A DNA stretch of 13,913 nt from positions 1 through 13,913 of the forward strand of contig JAOUDU010000016.1 in NCBI GenBank assembly GCA_029859085.1, in the 5' to 3' direction. The position numbers were made by a program, and so were the translations under genes. The first letter of the stretch is position 1; the number at the start of each line of letters is the position of its first letter. The notes beneath the pieces are model-generated. The model worked only from the letters and a program-made list of their open reading frames with translations. It made no database searches and was not told the DNA's origin. This DNA is from Gammaproteobacteria bacterium. GTDB taxonomy: Bacteria; Pseudomonadota; Gammaproteobacteria; Pseudomonadales; Halieaceae. This document shows positions 6,261 through 13,913 of this stretch, piece by piece.

Positions 6261-7631
6261 TCAGCGCTTTTTGTGGTTTTCCGAAAAGCGGATCACGAAT
6301 TCGCCGATTGTCAGGGTGGTTACCACGCCTCCCAGTACGGGCCACTGCATGCCTTCACCAGGTGTGAAGATGAACAGTACCATGGAAAGAGCGAGAATCG
6401 AGAAGCAGGTCCAGGCGATAGCTCGGGCCGTACCAAGGCCGCCGGGTACCCTGTACGGTCTCGGCTGGCCCGGGTCTATCAGGCGCATTTTTACAAACGC
6501 GAGCAGCATGCCCTGGTAGGGCAGCAGGAAGATCACCGCGCTGAAGGAGAACAGGGACCAGAACAGGTCTTCATTGGAACCGGCCATCAGGCCGTACAGG
6601 ATCAATAACACCGTGCTGACGATGCCCATAAGTACCGCGGCGCCAATCGGCGTGCCCAGTCGGGTGCTCTCAACGGCGAAGATGCGAGGCAGCTCCCCCT
6701 CCATTGCCGCTTCCGCCGCGGCCCGGTTGCAGCCCAGCGCCCATGTCACCCCGTTGGAAAAAAAGGTGTAAAGAGCCCCCACACCGAGTGTCACAACCAG
6801 GGCATTGCCCGCTGCGGAACCGCCAAAGAACAGGTATAAGGTGTCGATCAGGCCCTCGACCAGGTTGATGTCACCCGCGGGAATGGCTGCCAGTACCGCG
6901 GTGGTGCCCAGCAGGTAGAGAATGAGGATGATCACGCCGGAAATCAGGATCGCGCGCGGTACATCGCGGGCCGGGTTCTTCATCTCCTTGCTGCCGGCGC
7001 TTACCAGCTCAAAGCCCAGCATCCCGTAAATGATCGCGGGAATGTACTTCAGGCTGTCACCCCAGTCCGGTTTTAGTGTCTCAGGCGAGAGCGGGTTGGC
7101 CATCCCGTGGCCTTCGATATGAATGAACGCGCCGACGATGATGGCCAGGAAGATCAGGACCTTGAAAATCGCGCCCAGGTTGGGAATCCACTTGCCCACA
7201 TCCAGGGTGATGACGTTCACCAGAACTGCCAGCCAGGTCAGTGCGATACCGACAGCGATCTGCCCGCCCAGCGAAAGATCCGGGTAGAACATCTGTTTGA
7301 ATACGCCGGCGAACAGGATAAATATGGCCGGGATCCATACGGCGGTATTGACCCAGTAGCACCAGGTGGCCCTGGATGCCCAGCGGCCGCCAAAGGCATC
7401 CCGAATCCAGGCGTAGATACCCCCCTGCTCGGGATAGGCACAACCCATTTCGGCGCTGACGAGGGCAATTGGCAGGAAAAACACGATCCCCAGGAATACC
7501 CACCAGAACACACTGGGTGCGCCCACCGAGGCCGCGGCGGTAAGCGTATCCAGCAACAGTATCGCGGAAACCGTGAACAGCACCATATCGCGCTGGCGCA
7601 GGGTTTTGATGTGGTGAACAGTTTCAGTCAT
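6261..7631 (-). CDS. APC-superfamily amino acid/polyamine permease
   Basis: A 456-residue inner-membrane permease with about twelve membrane segments. Family marks are VSAEMGCAYPEQGGIYAW after the second membrane segment, GFELVSAGSKEMKNPARDVPRAI around the sixth, and NRAAAEAAMEGELPRIFA in the cytoplasmic loop near the eighth. This pattern is typical of amino acid, GABA/glutamate and polyamine carriers of the APC group. Together with the aminotransferase upstream and the puuA-like gene it probably imports an amine or amino acid such as putrescine, which is inferred from context. I chose the ATG at 7631 (MTETVHHIK) because GGAG lies about 10 bases upstream; another in-frame ATG at 7664 would add 11 residues but has no ribosome site. 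It lies 141 bp after the aminotransferase stop, with a palindromic hairpin between, and may be co-transcribed with it. Confidence 0.88.
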   Translation of the reverse strand: MTETVHHIKTLRQRDMVLFTVSAILLLDTLTAAASVGAPSVFWWVFLGIVFFLPIALVSAEMGCAYPEQGGIYAWIRDAFGGRWASRATWCYWVNTAVWIPAIFILFAGVFKQMFYPDLSLGGQIAVGIALTWLAVLVNVITLDVGKWIPNLGAIFKVLIFLAIIVGAFIHIEGHGMANPLSPETLKPDWGDSLKYIPAIIYGMLGFELVSAGSKEMKNPARDVPRAILISGVIILILYLLGTTAVLAAIPAGDINLVEGLIDTLYLFFGGSAAGNALVVTLGVGALYTFFSNGVTWALGCNRAAAEAAMEGELPRIFAVESTRLGTPIGAAVLMGIVSTVLLILYGLMAGSNEDLFWSLFSFSAVIFLLPYQGMLLAFVKMRLIDPGQPRPYRVPGGLGTARAIAWTCFSILALSMVLFIFTPGEGMQWPVLGGVVTTLTIGEFVIRFSENHKKR

Positions 7632-7696
7632 CGCTGATGCGCTCCGGAGCCATTTATTATCCATTTCCCAGAGGTGCCAGCGAGCACCATCACCTG

Positions 7697-7724
7697 GCCG
7701 GCGCTGGTCGCGACCAAAGCCGGC
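7697..7724 (-). other. Palindromic hairpin between aminotransferase and permease genes
   Basis: Two copies of the self-complementary GCCGGC (7697-7702 and 7719-7724) flank a perfect 12-bp palindrome, TGGTCGCGACCA (7705-7716). The whole can fold as one stem with a small internal loop. It lies in the 141-bp gap between two same-strand genes and has no T run on the minus strand. It could be an mRNA processing or stability element, or a protein binding site; the sequence does not decide. Confidence 0.4.
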
Positions 7725-7772
7725 AAGGAGCGGGCCTCAAGGGGCTGGCGAGCGGGCGATCGTCATCACCCC

Positions 7773-9140
7773 TCAGGTTACATTATAGTGGGCGGCGGTC
7801 TGGTCGAGGGCCTGGCCCAGTTTTTCCACCAGGATATCGATCTCCGCTGTGCTGGAGATCAGGGGAGGCGCCATAATCATCGCGTCCCCGGTCTGGCGTA
7901 CCATGAGGCCGCCTGCGTTGGCGGTATCCCGGCAAAATACGGCGCCCTCGGAAGATGGCGCGAGTCGCTCCCTCGAGCCCTTTTCCCGGACCAGTTCCAC
8001 CGCCGCGAACATACCCCGTCCCCGCACCTCGCCGACGATACGGTGGTCTGCCAGCTCCCGCAGCCGCGCCTGGAAGTAGGGTGCGATTTCCTGCGACGAA
8101 GTCTCGATGATATTGCTCTCGCGCAGGATCCGCAGGGTTTCCAGCCCGGCGGCACAGGCCACCGGGTGGCCGGAGTACGTCAGTCCGTGGGCAAACTCGC
8201 CACCGTGGGTGAGCAGCACGTTGGCAATCCGGTCGCCCACCATGACCCCGCCGAGCGGGATATAGCCATTGGTAACACCCTTGGCGAAGGTGAGCAGGTC
8301 CGGCTCGAGGTCATAGGTCTCACAGCCGAACCAGTTACCGGTGCGACCGAAACCGCAAATCACCTCGTCCATTATCAGCAGGATATCCCGTTCCCGGCAG
8401 ATGCGCTTGATCTCTGGCCAATAGGTATCGGGAGGGATAATCACGCCCCCCGAACCCTGCACGGGCTCGGCGATAAACGCTGCGACATTGTCCTGGCCGA
8501 GTTCGTCTATCTTGGCTTCCAGTTCCCGAGCCACGCGTATCCCGAATTCGTCCGGGGTGTCAGCGCCGCCCTCGACAAACCAGTTGGGCTGGTTGATATG
8601 GTGCACGTAATCCAGGCCGCGGGTCTGGGAGTGCATGGCGCTCATGCCGCCGAGGGAGCCCGCCGCTATGGTCGAGCCGTGGTAGGCGTTGCGACGGCTG
8701 ATAATCTGCTTCTTCTCCGGCTTGCCAAGCAGGTCATAGTAGCGCTGGATAAGGCGGATGTTGGTGTCGTTGGCCTCAGAGCCGGAGTTGGTGAAGAATA
8801 CGTGGTTGAACTGTGGCGGCGTGACCGCCACCAATGCCGCGGCCAGTTCCACTGCCGGCTGGTTGGAGCACTTGAAAAAATTGTTGTAAAAGGGCATCAC
8901 CTGTAACTGGGCATAGATGGCGTCCTTGATGCTCTGCTGGCTGTAACCCAGGTTGCAGCACCAGAGGCCAGACATGCCATCCAGCATTTTGTGGCCGTCG
9001 CTGTCGTAGATGTAGATGTGCTCCGCCCGGGAGATAATGCGGCCGCCTTTCTTGCTGTAATCCTGCAGGTCCGTGAAGGGGTGCAGGTGGTGAGCCTGGT
9101 CCAACTGTTGCAAGCGGTGCGTTTCGGTTTTTGTGCTCAT
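7773..9140 (-). CDS. spuC: Class III aminotransferase, putrescine-pyruvate (SpuC-like)
   Basis: A 455-residue PLP-dependent class III aminotransferase. It has HPFTDL near the N-terminus, DGMSGLWCCNLGY at 54-66, TNSGSEAND at 117-125, the AYHG stretch at 152-155, D258-E259 that hold the cofactor ring, and the PLP lysine K287 in FAKGVTNGYIPLGGV. This overall pattern is that of SpuC of Pseudomonas, which moves the amino group of putrescine to pyruvate, and of omega-amino acid-pyruvate aminotransferases. Substrate choice within this group cannot be read with certainty, so GABA, beta-alanine or cadaverine remain possible. The ATG is supported by GAGATG about 5-10 bases upstream. The gene is divergent from the puuA-like gene and followed by the permease, which supports a role in polyamine use. 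Confidence 0.88.
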   Translation of the reverse strand: MSTKTETHRLQQLDQAHHLHPFTDLQDYSKKGGRIISRAEHIYIYDSDGHKMLDGMSGLWCCNLGYSQQSIKDAIYAQLQVMPFYNNFFKCSNQPAVELAAALVAVTPPQFNHVFFTNSGSEANDTNIRLIQRYYDLLGKPEKKQIISRRNAYHGSTIAAGSLGGMSAMHSQTRGLDYVHHINQPNWFVEGGADTPDEFGIRVARELEAKIDELGQDNVAAFIAEPVQGSGGVIIPPDTYWPEIKRICRERDILLIMDEVICGFGRTGNWFGCETYDLEPDLLTFAKGVTNGYIPLGGVMVGDRIANVLLTHGGEFAHGLTYSGHPVACAAGLETLRILRESNIIETSSQEIAPYFQARLRELADHRIVGEVRGRGMFAAVELVREKGSRERLAPSSEGAVFCRDTANAGGLMVRQTGDAMIMAPPLISSTAEIDILVEKLGQALDQTAAHYNVT

Positions 9141-9295
9141 CGTTTCATCTCAAATCATTGCGGTGCGGGGGGGTTACCCCCGAGTGTTATGGTTCTTGCT
9201 TGCTCGGCAGCGTTTAATAGTGTGACATAGACGCAACTCCAGTGAATTAACCCTAAAGTGGTGGTTTGCGTATCACCTGACCAGGAAAACAGGAA
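9141..9295. promoter_or_regulatory. Divergent control region of aminotransferase and puuA-like genes
   Basis: These 155 bp must hold the promoters of both genes. Near the aminotransferase lies a 6-bp G/C stem, CGGGGG and CCCCCG (9166-9171 and 9177-9182), around GGTTA; it would be in the aminotransferase leader or act as a binding site. The middle (9205-9260) is AT-richer. I do not recognise an operator of a known polyamine regulator. Confidence 0.45.
9222..9250 (+). promoter_or_regulatory. Candidate promoter for the puuA-like gene
   Basis: GTGACA (9222-9227, five of six to the -35 consensus), a 17-bp spacer and AATTAA (9245-9250, three of six to the -10 consensus) point toward the puuA-like gene. 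The predicted start near 9257 would leave a leader of about 40 bases ending in the ribosome site AGGAAAACAGGAA. Confidence 0.3.
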
Positions 9296-10645
9296 ATGGC
9301 CGATAACAAAGAAATTCTGCAGTCTTTTTTGGCGAAGCACCCCGATATTGAGATCTTCGAAATAATCCTGCCGGACGTCTGTGGCGGACTGCGTGGCAAG
9401 TGGCTGACCCGCGACAAGATCCACAAGGCCATGGCAGGGGAGTTGAAGATGCCCCTGAGTTCATTGGCCTTTGATGTCTGGGGGCGGGATGCGGAGATCC
9501 TGGTGTTCGAAACAGGCGATGGCGATGGCTTCTGTGAACCGGATATCCGGACGCTCGCCATAGCCCCCTGGTTTGAGCGCCCGACCGCCCAGGTCGTGAT
9601 CTCGATGCGTGAGGTCAATGGCGAACCCTGCGCCTATGATTCAAGGCATATATTGCAATCGCTGATCGATCGCTTCGCGGTCCTGGGTCTCACCCCGGTG
9701 GTCGCTACCGAGATGGAGTTTCACCTGTTCCGTGACGAGTTCGATAGCCTGGGTCAGCCGGTGCATACCCAGACCGATTGCGTCGGCGGCAGGCTCGCCG
9801 GGGGCCAGACCTATGGCATCGATATCATGGAGGAGATGGCGGAGCTGATGCACGGTATCCGCGATGCCTGCATTGCGCAAAATCTCCCCATAGATACCCT
9901 GATCAAGGAGTCGGGGCCATCTCAATACGAGATCAATCTCTACCACAGCCCCGACGCACTGGTGGCGGCGGACCAGGCGATGATGTTGCGGCGGGTGATA
10001 AAGGCCCTGGCCCGTAAACACGGCTTGCGCGCCACCTTTATGGCCAAGCCGTTTGGTAATCTGGCTGGTAACGGCATGCATGTGCACTGCAGTGTGCTGG
10101 ACAGTGACGGGAATAATGCCTTCGACGATGGTACTGGCAGGGGTAATACCCTGTTGCGCGAGGCTGTGGCGGGTTGCCTGGAGAGCATGGCGGACAGCAT
10201 GCTGTTGTTCGCGCCCAACCTTAATTCCTACCGGCGCTTCCAGCGCGGTACCTACGCACCGCTGGCTCCCTGCTGGGGCCATGAGAACCGCACCGTGTCT
10301 GTGCGTATTCCGGCAGATGCCCCCCATGCGACCCGGATCGAGCACAGGGTGCCGGGAGCGGATGCCAACCCCTACCTGGTGATTGCTGCGATCCTGGCTG
10401 GCATGTTGCACGGGATAGAAAACAAGTTACAGGCGCCGCCGCCACTGGAGGGCAATGCCTACGAATTGCTGGAGCCGAGCCTGCCCCGCTACTGGCCGGA
10501 CGCCCTCGCGCGCTTTGAAAATTCCGACTTTATCCGCAACAGTTTCGGCAGGACTTTCCAGAATGTATTCGCGGTGCTGAAGCACCAGGAGATGGCCGAT
10601 TACGATTGCCAGGTCACCCCCCTTGAATACCATGCCTGCCTGTAG
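9296..10645 (+). CDS. puuA: Gamma-glutamylpolyamine synthetase (glutamine-synthetase family, PuuA-like)
   Basis: A 449-residue glutamine-synthetase fold enzyme that probably joins glutamate to putrescine or another amine using ATP, the first step of the gamma-glutamylated (Puu) route. All catalytic marks are present: E139 and E141 (TEMEF), E205 and E212 (KESGPSQYEIN), MAKP at 249-252, GNGMHVHCS at 258-266, NSYRR at 310-314, NR at 331-332 and RIEHRVPGADANPYL at 347-361. It is about 450 residues and has no adenylylation-loop tyrosine context typical of GlnA, which favours the PuuA/GlnA3-type group over assimilatory glutamine synthetase. AGGAAAACAGGAA before the ATG gives a good ribosome site. 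The aminotransferase and permease across the shared control region support polyamine use. The exact amine is not readable from sequence. Its stop lies 22 bp from the convergent receptor stop. Confidence 0.9.
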   Translation: MADNKEILQSFLAKHPDIEIFEIILPDVCGGLRGKWLTRDKIHKAMAGELKMPLSSLAFDVWGRDAEILVFETGDGDGFCEPDIRTLAIAPWFERPTAQVVISMREVNGEPCAYDSRHILQSLIDRFAVLGLTPVVATEMEFHLFRDEFDSLGQPVHTQTDCVGGRLAGGQTYGIDIMEEMAELMHGIRDACIAQNLPIDTLIKESGPSQYEINLYHSPDALVAADQAMMLRRVIKALARKHGLRATFMAKPFGNLAGNGMHVHCSVLDSDGNNAFDDGTGRGNTLLREAVAGCLESMADSMLLFAPNLNSYRRFQRGTYAPLAPCWGHENRTVSVRIPADAPHATRIEHRVPGADANPYLVIAAILAGMLHGIENKLQAPPPLEGNAYELLEPSLPRYWPDALARFENSDFIRNSFGRTFQNVFAVLKHQEMADYDCQVTPLEYHACL

Positions 10646-10667
10646 GCTTTAGTGGCGCCGACGGGTT

Positions 10668-13034
10668 CTAGTCCCAGTTATACCCGGTGCGCAGCCCGTA
10701 GGTGCGCGGCCGGCGCGGGCCAAAGAATGCGTTGGGCTCCTTGCCGCCAAGGTTGTTTACGCCGTCCCAGGTGAACTCGTCGGTAAGGTTTTCCACGTAG
10801 GCTTCCACGAACCAGTTGTCGTTTGAGGTATAGCCTACCCGCAGGGCCATCTCCTGGTAGGCGTCGATCTTGGTCTCGTCCAGGTTTTCCCAGCCACCGC
10901 CGCGCTCTGATTCCCAGATCATCTCAAAGTTGCCGGTAATATCGCCGCCCTCGACCGGGTACTTGCCGCTCAACACGAAGGCGCCGGAGAACTCGGGAGC
11001 CCAGAAGATACTGCTGCCTTCACAACCGCTCGGATCTTCCAGCCCGCAGGCATCCTGGATATCGCTGGCCTCACTGTTCAGGTACCCCATCGACAGGAAG
11101 CCGGTGAAATACTGGCCGAGGGCCGCCGTGATGGAGCCCTCCAGGCCCCAGGCTTCGATCTGGCCCACGTTGGCTATTTTGGAGGCGCCGCTGTCGGTGC
11201 TTACGGTGATCTGGAAATCGGTGTAGTCATAGTAATAGGCGGTCAGGTCGAAATTGGCGCCCCCGTCGAACAGGCTGTCTTTATAGCCGATTTCGTAGGA
11301 GTCAACTTTTTCGGGCTCAACGGAATCCGGCAGGTAGCCATCGCCTTTCACCAGGTCCACCTGCCCGATCGGCGACTCGCCCGCCGGATTATCCGTCAGT
11401 GAAAAGGTCCCGAACCCGCCGGATTTGAAGCCCGCCGTGTAACTGGCGAATACCAGGGCGGTATCCGTCGGGGTCCACCGGGTGATAAATCGCGGTGTCC
11501 AGTCGTTCCAGGACTGGGTATCTTCCAGTGGCTCTGCCGTCGAGTAGCCAAAAGCCCAGTAGGGACCCAGCTGGCTCTCCGGTGTAGGCACATTGGTGGC
11601 GAATTGTTTCTTGTCATCGGTGTAGCGCACCCCGCCCTCTACCTGGACGGTTTCGGTGATCTGGTAGGCCAGGTCGAGGTAGGCTCCCCAGCCCTCATAT
11701 TTGCCCTTTATGCGTGCAGTTTCCTCCAGCAGGCCATTGGCGCTGGGAGTGAATTCCGAACCGTAGTAATTGTACAGATCCTGGCAGCCCGAGAACGTCA
11801 TGCCGGAGTTATAGTAATAGCCGTAATACTGGCAGAAGAAATTCTCCTCGCCGGCAAACCGGTAATCCGTGGTGATGTCTTCCTTGTAGTAGGAGACACC
11901 GGTGTACCAGGACATCGGCCCGTCTATATCGGAGACCAGTCGCAGTTCCTGCTGGGCATAATCGCCGCTCTGGTCCTGGCGGTAAGTTTCCAGGTTGAGG
12001 GGAGTGCCGTCATAGTCTTCGTTATAGTAGTAGTCGTGATCCTTGTATCCGGTATTGGAGGTCAGGGTGGCGAAACCCAGGTCGTAGTCGACTCGCAATC
12101 CGAGGGTGGTGATGTCCGCGTTGTCGTCGTCACCGCCCGAGCGGTCTACGTCGACGTCGTGGCTGGAGCCCCTCACATCGATGGGTCCGAGTGCCGCCTC
12201 CAGCGTGTCCCACACATCGCCCCTGGTGACAGCGCGATAAACGCTGCCGGACTGGTTGCGATTCTCGTACTCCGCTGTCGCATACACGCTGAGTTTGTCG
12301 GTCTCCGCGGTCCCGGACCAACGCAGCCCCCAGTTGTTATGCCGGATCAGGTCATCCGATGGGAAGTAGTTTTTGACGAAGCCGTCCTCGTGCGAATAGT
12401 AACCCGACATGCGCATCGCGAAGGTGTCGCCCAGGGGTATATTGACGGCACCCTCGGTCCGGGCTATATCGCGCTCACCCACCTGGGCCTGGATATAGCC
12501 GTCGCTGCTGCCAATCTCGGCCCGGCGGGTGTATACACTGAAGGCGCCGCCGATGGAGTTGCGCCCGAACAGGAAACCCTGGGGGCCGCGCAGCACCTCG
12601 GCCCGCTCCAGGTCGTACAGGGTGGTTACCGCCGAGCCGTTGCGACCCTCATAGAGATCGTTCTTGAAAAAGGCTGCTGAGGGATCCAGGCCTATACCGA
12701 AATCCTGGGTGCGGATGCCGCGGACGCTGATTGCGTCGATGAAACTGTCCTGGCTGTTGCCGCTGACGCCGGGAGCAAAACTCACCAGGTCCTTGACGCT
12801 GTGCAGGTTCGCCTCATTGATGAAATCCCCCGACAGGGCGGTGATTGCCAGCGGCACGTCCTGTACGGACTCACTGCGTTTGGTGGCGGTGACAAATACT
12901 TCCTCAAGGGTTTGGGAGTAGGCTGGAACGGCCATCGCAGAGGTGATGATGGCGGCCGATATTGCCGCGGCCATATTGCTTTTCCGGGTCGTGACGGAAA
13001 CATGCTGACCTGCGCGGCGCGCGTTATTTATCAT
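10668..13034 (-). CDS. TonB-dependent outer-membrane receptor
   Basis: A 788-residue outer-membrane receptor for energised uptake. Residues 1-40 form a long signal peptide with a hydrophobic core at 21-38 and likely cleavage after AYS. A TonB box of the EEVFVTATKR type follows at 44-53, then the plug (about 55-170, with VPLAITALSG, SVRGIRTQDF, VLRGPQGFLFGRNSIGGA) and a 22-strand-type barrel to the end. Possible extracellular loops are very rich in tyrosine (335-341; 403-424) and contain Cys pairs (401/417 and 663/671). The last residues are YNWD rather than the usual terminal Phe. The start is supported by AGAGGATAACC just before the ATG at 13034. The substrate is unknown; the polyamine genes nearby are convergent, so a link is only a possibility. 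Confidence 0.93.
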   Translation of the reverse strand: MINNARRAGQHVSVTTRKSNMAAAISAAIITSAMAVPAYSQTLEEVFVTATKRSESVQDVPLAITALSGDFINEANLHSVKDLVSFAPGVSGNSQDSFIDAISVRGIRTQDFGIGLDPSAAFFKNDLYEGRNGSAVTTLYDLERAEVLRGPQGFLFGRNSIGGAFSVYTRRAEIGSSDGYIQAQVGERDIARTEGAVNIPLGDTFAMRMSGYYSHEDGFVKNYFPSDDLIRHNNWGLRWSGTAETDKLSVYATAEYENRNQSGSVYRAVTRGDVWDTLEAALGPIDVRGSSHDVDVDRSGGDDDNADITTLGLRVDYDLGFATLTSNTGYKDHDYYYNEDYDGTPLNLETYRQDQSGDYAQQELRLVSDIDGPMSWYTGVSYYKEDITTDYRFAGEENFFCQYYGYYYNSGMTFSGCQDLYNYYGSEFTPSANGLLEETARIKGKYEGWGAYLDLAYQITETVQVEGGVRYTDDKKQFATNVPTPESQLGPYWAFGYSTAEPLEDTQSWNDWTPRFITRWTPTDTALVFASYTAGFKSGGFGTFSLTDNPAGESPIGQVDLVKGDGYLPDSVEPEKVDSYEIGYKDSLFDGGANFDLTAYYYDYTDFQITVSTDSGASKIANVGQIEAWGLEGSITAALGQYFTGFLSMGYLNSEASDIQDACGLEDPSGCEGSSIFWAPEFSGAFVLSGKYPVEGGDITGNFEMIWESERGGGWENLDETKIDAYQEMALRVGYTSNDNWFVEAYVENLTDEFTWDGVNNLGGKEPNAFFGPRRPRTYGLRTGYNWD

Positions 13035-13100
13035 GGTTATCCTCTTATTTTTTCGGTTGTTCCAAAGCCCCGGCGTGACTTTTTACGATTATGCAAAAGC

Positions 13101-13131
13101 ACTTCCCTCAAGCCGGTGGAGGAAGTTTGAG
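13101..13131. repeat. Interleaved inverted repeats in the receptor leader
   Basis: ACTTCC (13101-13106) pairs with GGAAGT (13121-13126), and CTCAA (13107-13111) pairs with TTGAG (13127-13131). The two pairs are interleaved, so they cannot both form one simple hairpin; they would give a pseudoknot-like or alternative fold, or two overlapping operators. They lie about 70-95 bp upstream of the receptor start codon. Confidence 0.3.
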
Positions 13132-13177
13132 CACAGTAATGGAAAACTAGCCAGTGCCCGGCCCTATTGAAATACCC

Positions 13178-13913
13178 CTATGGTGTAGTTTTGGTGTGCG
13201 GGCGGGAAGACTGCACGGGGATGCCGGCGGCTTGCAGGGCCTCAACCATTGGCTGCAGCTGCGACTCATAGTGCCGCCACCGCCCGATGGAGCGTGTGTG
13301 AGCGGGCTCGCGGACCTGCACCGCACTGGCGGTAGACACCGCACCCCGCTGCTCATGAAAGTTGAGGCAGGCGTCCTCCCACGGCAATTCCAGGTAGTGC
13401 AGCAGGGCTCGCGCGCTGGGTTCCAGGTCGCGGGCGGTATCCTCGTAACTGATATCGTAGAAGCGTCCGGGAAAGCGTTGCCGCCAGACCTCCATCAGCC
13501 GGCGATAGCGGGCGTGGTGTCGGGCCATCTCCGACTGCTCGTAGGAGTGGAGGTAAGCGTCGGCGAAAAGCTGTTTGAAGCTGGCAAAGCAGGCGTCCAT
13601 CGGGTCCCGTACCAGGTGCACGATCCTGGCGTTAGGTAGCGCTTTGAGGATCAGCGGGATCATCAGGAAGTTCTGCGGGAGCTTGTCGACGTATCGCGGC
13701 GTTGTGCCGCGCATTTTCGCGGTAGTTTGCAGGTATAGTCGCGCAATTTTTGCCGGATCGAGTTCACGGGCGGCTGCGAACAATTCCGCTGAGAATCGCC
13801 TCGGATTGCGATAATTGCTGAGCCGGCGCAGGGCGAGCCCGAATTGTTGCAGCTCGCCGGCCGAATTTACCTGGGAATGGCTGGTGATGATACGTTCAAT
13901 CAGCGTGGTACCT
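13178..13913 (-). CDS. Sulfotransferase family protein (5' end beyond window)
   Basis: The last 244 residues of a PAPS-dependent sulfotransferase of the Sulfotransfer_3 type are visible; the frame runs off the right edge. The piece begins with GTTLIERII.SH..V..AGEL, the second half of the 5'-phosphosulfate binding loop, and later has RIVHLVRDPMDACFASF, the 3'-phosphate binding motif with its Arg and Ser. Downstream are YEDTARDLEPSARALLHYLELPWE and the family's late motif around VREPAHTRSIGRW. Such proteins in marine bacteria often carry TPR repeats in front of the catalytic domain; whether this one does lies outside the window. The acceptor is not known. It ends at TAG (13178-13180) and precedes the receptor gene by 143 bp in the same orientation, so joint transcription is possible. 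Confidence 0.9.
   Translation of the reverse strand, partial: GTTLIERIITSHSQVNSAGELQQFGLALRRLSNYRNPRRFSAELFAAARELDPAKIARLYLQTTAKMRGTTPRYVDKLPQNFLMIPLILKALPNARIVHLVRDPMDACFASFKQLFADAYLHSYEQSEMARHHARYRRLMEVWRQRFPGRFYDISYEDTARDLEPSARALLHYLELPWEDACLNFHEQRGAVSTASAVQVREPAHTRSIGRWRHYESQLQPMVEALQAAGIPVQSSRPHTKTTP

Noticed and set aside
7674..8906. Plus-strand open frame of 410 codons opposite the aminotransferase
   Set aside because: Antisense shadow of a gene with complete PLP-enzyme motifs.
10646..10667. Possible bidirectional terminator between the puuA-like and receptor genes
   Set aside because: Only 22 bp with a short GGCGCC palindrome and no T tracts; termination, if any, would have to occur inside the opposite gene or by Rho.
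11604..12680. Plus-strand open frame of 358 codons opposite the receptor
   Set aside because: Antisense shadow; Val/Gly-rich translation without known motifs, and the receptor reading is unambiguous.

Overview
The window looks like the chromosome of a GC-rich marine gammaproteobacterium. The mix of a TonB-dependent receptor, a Sulfotransfer_3-type sulfotransferase, a SnoaL-like protein and polyamine genes suggests the Halieaceae/OM60-NOR5 or Cellvibrionales area; this is inferred from gene content only, since no marker gene is present. Genes are closely packed and no tRNA, rRNA, CRISPR array or insertion sequence is visible.

Left part (1-2761). The last 26 codons of an unrecognised plus-strand gene end at 83. 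On the minus strand lies an AMP-forming ligase (355-1824, TTG start) of clearly lower GC than its surroundings. It is flanked upstream by an intact SnoaL-like gene (1940-2524) and downstream by a 50-codon remnant of a second SnoaL-like gene (181-330). The ligase therefore appears to sit where the front of a tandem SnoaL paralogue used to be. A 237-bp divergent region with a perfect inverted repeat, a plausible sigma-70 promoter and a leader hairpin separates SnoaL from the SulP transporter.

Middle part (2762-7631). A SulP/STAS anion transporter (plus) converges with an unusual 579-residue isocitrate dehydrogenase (minus). The dehydrogenase carries an internal tandem duplication of its catalytic region. 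The two copies have lost complementary active-site residues, so the protein reads as a fused pseudo-dimer with one composite active site. It also has the Asp-hydrophobic pair expected of NAD+-using enzymes. Next comes an APC-family amino acid/polyamine permease (minus).

Right part (7697-13913). The permease lies downstream of a class III aminotransferase (SpuC-like, minus), and across a 155-bp divergent regulatory region is a glutamine-synthetase-like gamma-glutamylpolyamine synthetase (PuuA-like, plus). These three genes form a polyamine or amine uptake and catabolism cluster with two entry chemistries, transamination and gamma-glutamylation. The later Puu genes (puuB, puuC, puuD) are absent from this window. 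A TonB-dependent receptor (minus) converges on the puuA-like gene, and a sulfotransferase running off the right edge lies upstream of it.

The best candidate for something new is the duplicated isocitrate dehydrogenase. The SnoaL remnant and ligase arrangement is second.
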